Source: JBPRGG01 sp051418075 (GTDB lineage Bacteria; Bacteroidota; Bacteroidia; Cytophagales; Cyclobacteriaceae). From it: a DNA stretch of 64,000 bases. How positions within the stretch are numbered: the first letter of the stretch is position 1; the number at the start of each line of letters is the position of its first letter. The notes under the pieces are model-generated. The model was given only the letters and a program-made list of their open reading frames with translations. It was not told where the DNA came from and did not search any database. Positions 1 through 7,892 of the stretch are shown here, piece by piece. The stretch covers positions 89,680-153,679 of the forward strand of contig JBPRGG010000041.1 of NCBI GenBank assembly GCA_051418075.1, given 5' to 3'. The position numbers were made by a program, and so were the translations under genes.

Positions 1-1587
1 ATTTATGCTATTGATCCTAAATATGAATATAATGGTCAGTCAGTTGATCTGGAGCGAATAGAATTTGACGCAACCAATTACAGTAGTGACGAACAACCAA
101 GAAAAAGTGAAACTTTCTCTTTCCCTTATGATGAAGCCATGGGAAATGGCAATCTGGTAATTCAGGGAGTTGCTATTAGTCCTTCCAATGGGAAAGAGCT
201 TACTACCGATGAAATGCCTATAGCCGAAGGGTTAATTACTACCTCTAAATTAGTAAAAGATGCTTATTTTGCAGCATACGCTCCCCATGGTTATAATACA
301 GGTGAAGAATTAGAACCCACAGTGATCAGCTTTTATTTTAATCAGGGAAGTTCCTATTTAAGACCTTCTGAAAGAAGAAGTGATCGTGGAGATAATTTTC
401 AGGCATTTATTGCAGAAAAGAACGTAACCCGTACCGTAACAATTACCGGTACTCACTCTCCTGAAGGTCCGGAAAGAGTCAACGAAAATCTGGCGGAAGA
501 AAGGGCATCAGCTATCGAAGAATGGTATCGAAACATGATGGATCGCTATGATTATCAGGATGCTGCTGATGAAATTGAGTTTATTTTGAAACCGGTTGTG
601 GAAGACTGGACTATGTTTAAAGAACAAATGGAAGAGTATGATGGTATTACTTCCTCTGAAAAACAAGAATACTTGCAAATCATCAACGGGTCAGGATCAT
701 TTGAAGAAAAAGAAGATCAGTTACATCAATTACCTACTTACAATAAAGTTTTCAGAGATCTTTATCCTGAATTACGTAGAGCCAGAACTGAGATTTTAAC
801 TGTAAAGGAAAAGAAATCAGAAGCTGAGATTTCCGTATTATCCAAGCAGGTGGCAGAAGGTTCGGTAGATGCTGATACCCTGAATGAATTAGAGATGGCA
901 TATGGAGCTACTCTTACTCCTTCTCTGGATGAAAAAGAAGATATTTATGACGCTTTGGTTGATAAATCTGATAGCTATGTAGCTCATAACAACTTAGGTG
1001 CAGTTTACCTGGAAAGGGCTATTGAGGCTAACAGTGAAAGTCAGATCAATAATTACCTGGAGCAGGCCACCACGCAATTCGAGATTGCTAATCGTAAGGA
1101 AGAAAATGCTGCTTCCTTCATAAATTTAGCAGTAGTGAATATGATGCAGGGAAATGTTATGCAGGCCCAGGAAGCCATTTCACAAGCTGAAGATCTTAAT
1201 CCAAGTTCTGAAAACCTGAGAGGATTAAATGCTGTAAAAGGTACGGTGGAAATCATGAGAGCTGAATATACTCAGGCTATTCAAGACCTTACCAACGCAG
1301 AAGAAACTGCTGACAATCTGTTTAACCTGGGTTTAGCTTATCTGCTAAATAATGATCCTCAAAATGCTATGACCGCTTTTGAAGAAGCTTCCGAACAGGA
1401 TAATGATGCAGCCCTTGCATATTATGGCAGAGCCATTGCGGCAGCCAGAATGAACAATGAATCTGCTGTATTTGACAACCTTGAAAGAGCTGTTAGCCTT
1501 GAACCTGAATTGAAAGAAAGAGCATTGAACGATCTGGAGTTCAGGCAATTAGCCGGAACAGATCAATTCAGACAAGCTATCAGATAA
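1..1587 (+). CDS. OmpA-like / TPR protein, 5' end outside the window
   Basis: The reading frame is open from base 1, so the N-terminus is missing; the first internal ATG at 139 is not taken as the start. The visible part has an OmpA-like segment (around 330-560: phenylalanine-rich strand, then a GTHSPEG motif and a LAEERA helix), which in this family binds peptidoglycan or forms a periplasmic domain. A long charged helical region follows, then several TPR units in the last 180 residues (NNLGAVYLERA, LFNLGLAYLLNND). Such proteins are usually periplasmic or outer-membrane lipoproteins in Bacteroidota, but the signal peptide cannot be checked here. A strong terminator follows directly. The exact role is unknown; the domain calls are fairly secure. 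Confidence 0.8.
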   Translation: MYAIDPKYEYNGQSVDLERIEFDATNYSSDEQPRKSETFSFPYDEAMGNGNLVIQGVAISPSNGKELTTDEMPIAEGLITTSKLVKDAYFAAYAPHGYNTGEELEPTVISFYFNQGSSYLRPSERRSDRGDNFQAFIAEKNVTRTVTITGTHSPEGPERVNENLAEERASAIEEWYRNMMDRYDYQDAADEIEFILKPVVEDWTMFKEQMEEYDGITSSEKQEYLQIINGSGSFEEKEDQLHQLPTYNKVFRDLYPELRRARTEILTVKEKKSEAEISVLSKQVAEGSVDADTLNELEMAYGATLTPSLDEKEDIYDALVDKSDSYVAHNNLGAVYLERAIEANSESQINNYLEQATTQFEIANRKEENAASFINLAVVNMMQGNVMQAQEAISQAEDLNPSSENLRGLNAVKGTVEIMRAEYTQAIQDLTNAEETADNLFNLGLAYLLNNDPQNAMTAFEEASEQDNDAALAYYGRAIAAARMNNESAVFDNLERAVSLEPELKERALNDLEFRQLAGTDQFRQAIR

Positions 1588-1607
1588 TTCGAAAATATCC
1601 TTTGAAA

Positions 1608-1640
1608 AAAAACCCTTCTTAATCCGAAGGGTTTTTTTTT
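1608..1640 (+). terminator. Rho-independent terminator
   Basis: A perfect 8-bp stem (1611-1618 with 1626-1633, AACCCTTC/GAAGGGTT) has a 7-nt loop and is followed by a run of T to 1640. It ends the OmpA/TPR transcript and isolates the next gene. Confidence 0.9.
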
Positions 1641-1725
1641 ATATTTTCAAATCAATTACAAGTACTTTTTTGTTAATTGAAGGACTTATTAATATTTTTA
1701 CGATCCATAAATTTTTATTAGCAAG

Positions 1726-2703
1726 ATGAGAGAAATTCAGTTTAGACAAGCATTGGGTGAAGCCATGTCAGAAGAAATGCGTAGGGATCCTAATGTTTTT
1801 TTGATGGGAGAAGAAGTAGCCGAATATAATGGTGCCTATAAGGTGAGCCAGGGCATGCTGGATGAATTCAGTGCAGAAAGGGTTATTGACACGCCCATTA
1901 CAGAATTAGGTTTTGCCGGTGTGGGAATAGGTGCTGCCATGAACGGCCTCAGACCCATTATAGAATTCATGACCTTTAACTTCTCACTGGTGGCTATTGA
2001 TCAGGTGATCAATGGTGCGGCAAAAATGATGTCTATGTCTGGCGGCCAGTTTCCTGTACCTATAGTTTTCAGAGGTCCTACAGGAAATGCTGGTATGTTA
2101 AGCTCTCAACATTCCCAGAATTTTGAAAATTGGTATGCCAATTGTGCTGGTCTAAAAGTAGTAGTACCTTCCAACCCTTATGATGCAAAAGGCTTGCTCA
2201 AGTCATCAATTCGGGATGATGACCCCGTAATTTTTATGGAATCTGAGTTGATGTATGGTGACAAAGGACAGGTGCCTGAAGAGGAATATCTCATACCCAT
2301 TGGACAGGCAGACATCAAAAAAGAAGGAAATGATGTTACCCTGATATCTTTTGGCAAAATGATGAAAGTGGCCATGGAAGCTGCAAATGCATTCCAGAAA
2401 GAAAACATTTCAGTGGAAGTCATTGATCTTCGCACAGTAAGACCGATTGATTTTCAAACCATCATTAATTCAGTAAAAAAAACGAATCGACTGGTTATTG
2501 TTGAGGAAACCTGGCCATTGGCTTCTATCTCGGCTGAAATTGCATATCATATTCAAAAATATGCCTTTGATTACCTGGATGCACCTGTACATCGTGTTAC
2601 CAATGTGGATGTACCATTACCCTATGCGCCAACTTTGATTGAAGCCATTTTACCCAATGCCAAAAGAACAGTAGAAGCTATCAATGCGGTACTTTACCGA
2701 TAG
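1726..2703 (+). CDS. pdhB: Pyruvate dehydrogenase E1 component, beta subunit
   Basis: This is the beta subunit of the thiamine-diphosphate-dependent E1 enzyme, which decarboxylates pyruvate and passes the acetyl group to E2 lipoamide. The 325-residue length is typical. The N-terminal pyrimidine-binding transketolase domain covers about residues 1-180 and includes ITELGFAG, with E60 as the likely conserved glutamate that activates the cofactor. The transketolase C domain covers about 200-320 (VIDLRTVRPID, EETWPLAS). The ATG at 1726 has no Shine-Dalgarno, as usual in this phylum. It stands alone after a terminator, with no E1 alpha or E2 gene beside it; a stand-alone pdhB is common in Bacteroidota. 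A branched-chain 2-oxoacid E1 beta is the main alternative, but the sequence looks like PdhB. Confidence 0.92.
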   Translation: MREIQFRQALGEAMSEEMRRDPNVFLMGEEVAEYNGAYKVSQGMLDEFSAERVIDTPITELGFAGVGIGAAMNGLRPIIEFMTFNFSLVAIDQVINGAAKMMSMSGGQFPVPIVFRGPTGNAGMLSSQHSQNFENWYANCAGLKVVVPSNPYDAKGLLKSSIRDDDPVIFMESELMYGDKGQVPEEEYLIPIGQADIKKEGNDVTLISFGKMMKVAMEAANAFQKENISVEVIDLRTVRPIDFQTIINSVKKTNRLVIVEETWPLASISAEIAYHIQKYAFDYLDAPVHRVTNVDVPLPYAPTLIEAILPNAKRTVEAINAVLYR

Positions 2704-2745
2704 AGAAACCTGAAAATATCATCTGAATGTTGCCCTTTTTATCCT

Positions 2746-3219
2746 ATGGAACAAAAGGAAAAATTTATGCTGGAAGCCATAAGGCTTTCTTTGGAAAATG
2801 TTCAATCAGGTAAAGGAGGGCCTTTTGGTGCCCTAATTGTAAAAGATGATCAAATAATTGGGGCTGGTGTTAATCTGGTGACTGCCAATAATGATCCCAC
2901 CCAGCATGCCGAAATAAATGCTATACGCCAGGCTTGTCAGCACCTGAACAGCTTTAGGTTGTCCGGTTGTCAAATTTATACCAGTTGTGAGCCTTGTCCA
3001 ATGTGCCTGGGTGCTATTTACTGGGCCAGACTGGATAAAATTTATTATGCCAATAATCGAAATGATGCAGCTGAAATCGGGTTTGATGATCAATTGATCT
3101 ATCGGGAATTGGCAAGCCCTTTACCTGAAAGGTCGTTGCCGATGGAAAGGATATTTAGCCAAAAAGCTTTGGCTGCTTTCTCAGCCTGGAAAAAGTCCGG
3201 CCTCAAATCCCATTATTGA
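2746..3219 (+). CDS. guaD: Guanine deaminase, CDA-fold
   Basis: This is a zinc-dependent cytidine-deaminase-fold enzyme of 157 residues. The metal site is visible: H54 and the catalytic E56 in QHAEINAI, then C84 and C87 in CEPCPMC. The conserved stretch after the zinc site (CLGAIYWAR, then DAAEIGFDD) and the C-terminal aromatic residues match the Bacillus-type guanine deaminase, which converts guanine to xanthine and uses a domain-swapped C-terminus. This separates it from the TadA-like deaminase at 48916-49365. It lies 42 bases after pdhB and may share its transcript. A different purine or pterin substrate is possible but less likely. Confidence 0.88.
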   Translation: MEQKEKFMLEAIRLSLENVQSGKGGPFGALIVKDDQIIGAGVNLVTANNDPTQHAEINAIRQACQHLNSFRLSGCQIYTSCEPCPMCLGAIYWARLDKIYYANNRNDAAEIGFDDQLIYRELASPLPERSLPMERIFSQKALAAFSAWKKSGLKSHY

Positions 3220-3416
3220 TTATTTTGACGAAACCGCCTTTATCAAAATTATATTTCAATAATATATATGGTATAGTACAATATCGTACATAAAAACTTT
3301 AAAATCGAACATATCTTTTTTTGCATAGAGCAAAAGATCCTGTCCCTGCCCCTTCTTCGGCCTACCAGCTATTTTGGCACATCTGTTGGAATAGAAAAGA
3401 AAAACACTAAAATATC

Positions 3417-3998
3417 ATGAAACAATTTTTTATCTTAAGCATAGCATTGTTAATAGTTAATGGTGTATGCGCATCCGGTTTTTCAATAAATGATAAGGAA
3501 AATCTGAATTCCACATCCAGTTTCAAAATCATTGCTACCAGTAAAGGTTTTAGTCTTATCTCCACCATACCCGACCGAATCAATATGAATGTTACTGTTT
3601 GGGATCAGGAAGGTAATGTTCTTTGTAATCGAAAAGTAGCTTTGCCAGAGTCATATAATAAACCATTTAATCTAAGTAAATTAACAGATGGCAATTATAC
3701 TGTAGTAGCAACAACAGAAACTGAAATTGCTCATTACCAGATCTACAAAACAGGATCACAAATTGAAGCCATGGCTAATTCCACAGTCGAACTACATGCA
3801 GAAGGCAAATTGGTAAAGATCATGGCTTATGGACAGTTTGAAAAGCCCATTTATGTAAAAGTGACTAACCGGTTTGGTAATATCCTCTATGAAAATACCA
3901 TCACAAAAAGTAAAGCATTTGATCTTTCAAAAATCAATTCAGGAAAAGTAATTTTTCAGGTAAATTATCATAATCAGATGTTGTACAAAACCTTTTAA
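3417..3998 (+). CDS. Small secreted protein with two Ig-like repeats
   Basis: The protein is not assigned to a named family. Residues 1-20 form a Sec signal peptide (hydrophobic FFILSIALLIVNGVC, cut near CAS-G). The mature part holds two similar beta-rich halves, about residues 27-110 and 115-193. Each contains a V-x-GN-(I/V)-L turn followed by an (F)-(N/D)-LSK motif and a short strand, like a duplicated Ig-like fold. No catalytic motif is seen, and there is no clear T9SS domain at the end. A 197-bp non-coding leader separates it from guaD, so it probably has its own promoter. A strong shared terminator follows. Confidence 0.7.
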   Translation: MKQFFILSIALLIVNGVCASGFSINDKENLNSTSSFKIIATSKGFSLISTIPDRINMNVTVWDQEGNVLCNRKVALPESYNKPFNLSKLTDGNYTVVATTETEIAHYQIYKTGSQIEAMANSTVELHAEGKLVKIMAYGQFEKPIYVKVTNRFGNILYENTITKSKAFDLSKINSGKVIFQVNYHNQMLYKTF

Positions 3999-4000
3999 GA

Positions 4001-4043
4001 AAAAAAGAGGCTGGACAGTGATGATTTGACCAGCCTCTTTTTT
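4001..4043. terminator. Bidirectional terminator between convergent genes
   Basis: A perfect 14-bp stem (4001-4014 with 4030-4043) carries GAGGCTGG/CCAGCCTC flanked by A- and T-runs, so it works in both directions. It serves the secreted-protein gene on the left and ffh on the right. Confidence 0.92.
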
Positions 4044-4077
4044 CCTAACTGAGCTATACTTTGGCTTATTATCTATT

Positions 4078-5409
4078 CTATTTATCAAACAGGTTCATAT
4101 TGGCCAGACCTTTCTTTCCTCCACCCATCTTATTCATTGTTTTCATCAGTTTACGCATATCATTGAATTGTTTTATTAGGTTATTGACCTGCTGAATAGA
4201 GGTGCCACTGCCATCTGCAATTCTTTTTCTGCGGCTCCCATTAATCACATCCGGATTTTCTCTCTCAAAAGGAGTCATAGAACGTATAATTGCTTCTATA
4301 GGTTTGAACGACTCGTCATCAATATCAATTCCTTTCAAAGCTTTTCCCATACCAGGAATCATCCCCAACAGATCACGAATGTTCCCCATCTTTTTGATCT
4401 GCTCTAACTGAGAAATAAAATCATCAAAATTAAATTGATTCTTGCGAATCTTTTTATTAATGCGCCGGGCTTCATCCTCGTCAAATGTTTGCTGGGCTCT
4501 TTCAACCAATGAAACTACATCACCCATTCCCAGAATCCGCTGAGCCATACGGTCGGGGTGAAATACATCAATGGCATCCATCTTTTCTCCGGTACTGATA
4601 AATTTAATGGGCTTTTCTACCACAGTTCGAATAGATAAGGCTGCCCCGCCCCTGGAATCTCCATCCAGTTTGGTCAAAACCACCCCATCAAAATCAAGTC
4701 TTTCATTAAATGTTTTGGCAGTATTTACCGCATCCTGCCCCGTCATTGAGTCCACTACAAACAAAGTTTCGGAAGGATTCAATTGTTCTTTCAGCGAGGT
4801 AATCTCATTCATCATGATTTCATCAATAGCCAACCTGCCGGCAGTATCCACAATAACAATCTTTTGATTATTTTGCTTGGCAAATTTTATAGCATTGTTG
4901 GCAATGGCCACTGCATCCTTATTATCCGGCTCTGCATAAACTTCCACTCCTACCTGCTCTCCGATCACTTTCAATTGGTCAATGGCAGCAGGACGGTATA
5001 TATCACAGGCAGCTAATAAAACCTGCCTTCCCTGTTTTTTAAAATGAGTAGCCAGTTTTCCGGTGAACGTAGTTTTTCCGGAGCCTTGTAGCCCTGATAT
5101 TAAAACTACAGCCGGATCACCCTGAATATTGACATCTTCCTTGGTTCCACCCATTAATTGGGTAAGCTCTTCACTCACAATTTTCACCAGCAACTGACCA
5201 GGAGAAACAGAAATTAAAACATCTCTTCCCAATGCTTTTTCTTTGATGGTATCTGTTACCTCCTTGGCTACTTTATAATTCACATCTGCATCTATCAGAG
5301 CCCTTCTGATCTCCTTCACAGTGGTGGCTACATTGACTTCCGTAATTTTCCCCTGTCCCTTTAAAGTTTTAAAGGCGTTATCCAGTTTATAACTTAAATT
5401 CTCAAACAT
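4078..5409 (-). CDS. ffh: Signal recognition particle GTPase Ffh
   Basis: Ffh binds 4.5S RNA and signal sequences of nascent membrane proteins and docks with FtsY. All three domains are present in 443 residues: the N-domain helical bundle (1-85), the G-domain with P-loop GLQGSGKTT (106-114), DTAGR and TKLDGD, and the methionine-rich M-domain (about 295-430) with the RNA-binding GSRRKR helix. Length and motifs are normal. The ATG at 5409 gives the standard MFENLSYKLD start. It is transcribed alone, toward a shared terminator. Confidence 0.97.
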   Translation of the reverse strand: MFENLSYKLDNAFKTLKGQGKITEVNVATTVKEIRRALIDADVNYKVAKEVTDTIKEKALGRDVLISVSPGQLLVKIVSEELTQLMGGTKEDVNIQGDPAVVLISGLQGSGKTTFTGKLATHFKKQGRQVLLAACDIYRPAAIDQLKVIGEQVGVEVYAEPDNKDAVAIANNAIKFAKQNNQKIVIVDTAGRLAIDEIMMNEITSLKEQLNPSETLFVVDSMTGQDAVNTAKTFNERLDFDGVVLTKLDGDSRGGAALSIRTVVEKPIKFISTGEKMDAIDVFHPDRMAQRILGMGDVVSLVERAQQTFDEDEARRINKKIRKNQFNFDDFISQLEQIKKMGNIRDLLGMIPGMGKALKGIDIDDESFKPIEAIIRSMTPFERENPDVINGSRRKRIADGSGTSIQQVNNLIKQFNDMRKLMKTMNKMGGGKKGLANMNLFDK

Positions 5410-5513
5410 ATGGTTCTCTCAAATTTTGCACAAAGATATAAAAATGTGTAGGAATTACAGTACACTAACTGATATATGGCTTATTTAGTTTCTGTTAACT
5501 TAAACAAGCCTAC

Positions 5514-5543
5514 AAAAAAAGGACAAGCTATATGACTTGTCCT
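5514..5543 (-). terminator. Rho-independent terminator (minus strand)
   Basis: An 8-bp stem (5520-5527 with 5536-5543, AGGACAAG/CTTGTCCT) is followed, read leftward, by a run of T (complement of the A-run at 5514-5520). It ends the oxidoreductase transcript just downstream of its stop codon. Confidence 0.85.
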
Positions 5544-5560
5544 CCTGTTTTTACAACTAT

Positions 5561-6889
5561 TTAATATTTAGGTACTTTCCAGGGAGATCTGTATTCGGCT
5601 TTCACCAGGGCATTTGCTTCTTCATCATTTTTGAATTGGCTGTTTTCATGGTCCCAATAAACTTTTCTGCCTGTTTTAAAGGCAATATTTCCAAGGTGTG
5701 CCACTTTAGCAGTATTGGCAGCAATAGCAACATCACATGCAGGCAGCTGCCTGGTTTTGACCGAATTCAGAAAATCTTTTACATGTTTTTCCAAGTCGCC
5801 GCCACCTCCTGATTGTCGCGGAATGGGAGAAACCAGGTATTGATTTTCCTCTTCTTCAGGAATGATTTCCCAGCCTCCGCGATCCACCACCAGTGTCCCG
5901 TTGTTACCAATAAAAGCAACGCCATGATTTCTGCCATAAGGGCCTCCGTCAATTCCTACCGCATGCTCCCAGATCATGGAAAAATTGTCAAATTCGTAAA
6001 TTGCCTGCTGTGTGTCAGGAGTTTCCATGGCACTACCCGGATAAGCAAACATACCTCCGGATGATAAAACAGACTTAGGCGCTTTTGCATCCATTCCATA
6101 AAGTACCATATCAATCAAATGGACTCCCCAGTCGGTCATAAGCCCACCGGCATAATCCCAAAACCATCTGAAATTAAAGTGAAACCGGTTAGGGTTAAAT
6201 GGTCGTTGAGAGGCTGGTCCCAACCACATATCATAATCAACTCCGGCTGGTGCAGGTTGATCTGGTTTTTGGGGAATATTTTTCATCCACCCCTGATAAG
6301 CCCAGGCTTTGGTAAGTCGAATATTGCCCAGTTTTCCTGACCTTACATAATCTATAGCATCTTTCCAATGAGGTCCGCTTCTTTGCCATTGACCGACCTG
6401 TACTATTTTGTTATGCTTTCGGGCGGCATTGATCATGATATCGCATTCTTCAATGGTATTGGCCAATGGTTTTTCACAGTAGACGTCTTTTCCAGCTTCA
6501 ATGGCATCCACGGTGACCAAACAATGCCAATGGTCAGGTGTCCCAACGATAACAGCATCAATATCTTTATCTTCCAGGAGTTTTCGGTAATCAGTATATT
6601 TGTCTACTTTGGTTCCATTCATGTCCTGTAAGTCCTGGGCTCTCTGATCCAGTATACCCTGATCCACATCGCAAAAAGCTTTTACTTCCACTTCAGGAAA
6701 TTTTATAAAGTTTCGCAAATTGGAAAAACCCATTCCTTTACATCCTACCAGCCCAACCACAATTTTATCATTAGCAGCTATTTTTTGGGCTCCGGCAGTC
6801 AAAGAACTAACCCCTAAAGCAGAAGTTAATCCGGCTCCTGCTAAAACTTTTCCGCTATTTTCTATAAATTTTCTTCTTGAATAATGCAT
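5561..6889 (-). CDS. Gfo/Idh/MocA-family oxidoreductase with Tat signal
   Basis: This is an NAD(P)-dependent sugar or cyclitol oxidoreductase predicted to be exported folded with its cofactor. The N-terminus from the ATG at 6889 reads MHYSRRKFIENSG, a twin-arginine signal, followed by a hydrophobic stretch ending near TAGA. Then come a Rossmann fold (VGLVGCKGMG), the family's CEKPLA motif with the expected lysine, and the C-terminal alpha/beta domain (DWGVHLID). A frame extension to a TTG at 6943 is rejected because it would overlap the promoter. The gene is monocistronic with its own promoter and terminator. Large sets of such secreted paralogues are typical of Bacteroidota and Planctomycetota; the substrate cannot be told from sequence. 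Confidence 0.88.
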   Translation of the reverse strand: MHYSRRKFIENSGKVLAGAGLTSALGVSSLTAGAQKIAANDKIVVGLVGCKGMGFSNLRNFIKFPEVEVKAFCDVDQGILDQRAQDLQDMNGTKVDKYTDYRKLLEDKDIDAVIVGTPDHWHCLVTVDAIEAGKDVYCEKPLANTIEECDIMINAARKHNKIVQVGQWQRSGPHWKDAIDYVRSGKLGNIRLTKAWAYQGWMKNIPQKPDQPAPAGVDYDMWLGPASQRPFNPNRFHFNFRWFWDYAGGLMTDWGVHLIDMVLYGMDAKAPKSVLSSGGMFAYPGSAMETPDTQQAIYEFDNFSMIWEHAVGIDGGPYGRNHGVAFIGNNGTLVVDRGGWEIIPEEEENQYLVSPIPRQSGGGGDLEKHVKDFLNSVKTRQLPACDVAIAANTAKVAHLGNIAFKTGRKVYWDHENSQFKNDEEANALVKAEYRSPWKVPKY

Positions 6890-6912
6890 AATTTTTGGAT
6901 TTGTTTTAAAGA

Positions 6913-6944
6913 TAAAACTATGCTTATTTTGAAAAAAATCCAAA
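6913..6944 (-). promoter_or_regulatory. Bacteroidota-type promoter of the oxidoreductase gene
   Basis: Reading leftward, TTTG (6944-6941) and, after 20 bases, TAGTTTTA (6920-6913) fit the -33 TTTG and -7 TAnnTTTG boxes, with one mismatch in the latter. Transcription would start near 6907, about 18 bases before the ATG at 6889, which supports that start. Confidence 0.55.
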
Positions 6945-7020
6945 CTTAATTGACTGGTGGATTCTTAATTTTTTATTTATGTAGTATATTTATAATCCGA
7001 TATTTGTAAAAAACTTCATA

Positions 7021-7188
7021 TCACCTATGAGTATTTACCGGGTAAAATATTTTTTCCATTTTAGAAAACTTATCCTCAAGAAATTGAAAAAATTCTGGAT
7101 TAAGCTTTATTCCCGTTTTTTTAGCATGTAGTATTATCTGACAGTATTTTAAGTATTTAGGCTGTATGCCAAAAGCTTGAATGATCTT
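7021..7188 (-). pseudogene. Start-less open frame, possible gene remnant
   Basis: The 355-base gap between the oxidoreductase and the Crp/Fnr gene holds an uninterrupted leftward frame of 55 codons. It has no ATG, GTG or TTG in a useful position and a stop codon just before it. The encoded residues look protein-like (segments such as KTGIKLNPEFFQFLEDKF), but I recognise no family. It may be a decayed fragment, or chance in AT-rich DNA. Confidence 0.2.
7035..7045. promoter_or_regulatory. Candidate operator, copy 1 of TTACCGGGTAA
   Basis: An 11-base odd-centred palindrome stands out as GC-rich in AT-rich surroundings. It lies about 200 bases upstream of the Crp/Fnr gene, and an identical copy sits at 7869-7879 before the channel gene. 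Binding by the regulator encoded between them is inference. Confidence 0.35.
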
Positions 7189-7244
7189 TTATCATATTAA
7201 TTTATTTTTTAATATATTGCACTGCTTTTTAAACCAATAAAAGA

Positions 7245-7862
7245 GTGATTAAATCATATTTCCCTGACTTAAATGATCAGGAAATAATAGAATTTTTAGA
7301 AAATTGTGAACACAAGCATTTTATTAAGGGCTCTTTACTTTTAAATACTGACCAGTTTGTTAAAGTATTGCCCTTAGTGATCAGTGGTACAGTAAAAGTA
7401 GTTAAGGAAGGTGATCAGGCTAATGAGATCTTACTCTATTATATTTCCCGGGGAGAGAGTTGTGCATTGTCTATTTCAGCCTATCTGAACCATCAGCAAA
7501 GCCAGGTAAAAGCCATTGTGGAAGAAGATGCTCAGATTATTTTATTACCCACCAGGTACATTGATGGGTGGATGCAAAAATTTCCTTCCTGGGAGAGATT
7601 TGTAATTAAGTTGTTCAGGAAGAGGTTTCAGGAATTATTAGATACCGTTGATGGGATAGCATTTTATAATTTGGATGAAAGATTGATCAAATACCTGAAA
7701 AAAAAGAGCCTTAATGTTACAACCCGGGAAATAATGATAACACATCAGGAAATAGCCAATGACCTTGGCACATCACGAGAAGTAGTTTCGAGGCTCTTGA
7801 AGCAACTGGAAAAACGTCATATGATCACATTAAGCAGGAATAAAATAAAAGTGCTGATTTGA
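7245..7862 (+). CDS. Crp/Fnr-family transcriptional regulator
   Basis: A 205-residue DNA-binding regulator. Residues about 15-115 form a cyclic-nucleotide-binding-type beta-roll, and residues about 150-205 a winged helix-turn-helix (ITHQEIANDLGTSREVVSRL). No cysteine cluster for an iron-sulfur centre is seen, so it is not a canonical oxygen-sensing Fnr; the ligand is unknown. The start is a GTG at 7245, and no in-frame ATG precedes the sensor domain. The end is 30 bases before the mechanosensitive channel gene, suggesting joint expression or control. An 11-base near-palindrome occurs both upstream and in the space before the channel gene and may be its binding site. Confidence 0.88.
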   Translation: MIKSYFPDLNDQEIIEFLENCEHKHFIKGSLLLNTDQFVKVLPLVISGTVKVVKEGDQANEILLYYISRGESCALSISAYLNHQQSQVKAIVEEDAQIILLPTRYIDGWMQKFPSWERFVIKLFRKRFQELLDTVDGIAFYNLDERLIKYLKKKSLNVTTREIMITHQEIANDLGTSREVVSRLLKQLEKRHMITLSRNKIKVLI

Positions 7863-7868
7863 TATTAA

Positions 7869-7879
7869 TTACCGGGTAA
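7869..7879. promoter_or_regulatory. Candidate operator, copy 2 of TTACCGGGTAA
   Basis: This second exact copy of the 11-base near-palindrome sits between the Crp/Fnr stop codon and the ATG of the mechanosensitive channel gene, 13 bases before that ATG. The position would suit control of the channel gene. Confidence 0.35.
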
Positions 7880-7892
7880 CTTTAATTTAATA

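Noticed and set aside
6890..6943. N-terminal extension of the Gfo/Idh/MocA protein to a TTG at 6943
   Set aside because: It would put 18 residues before the twin-arginine signal and overlap the -33 promoter box; the ATG at 6889 gives a proper Tat signal.
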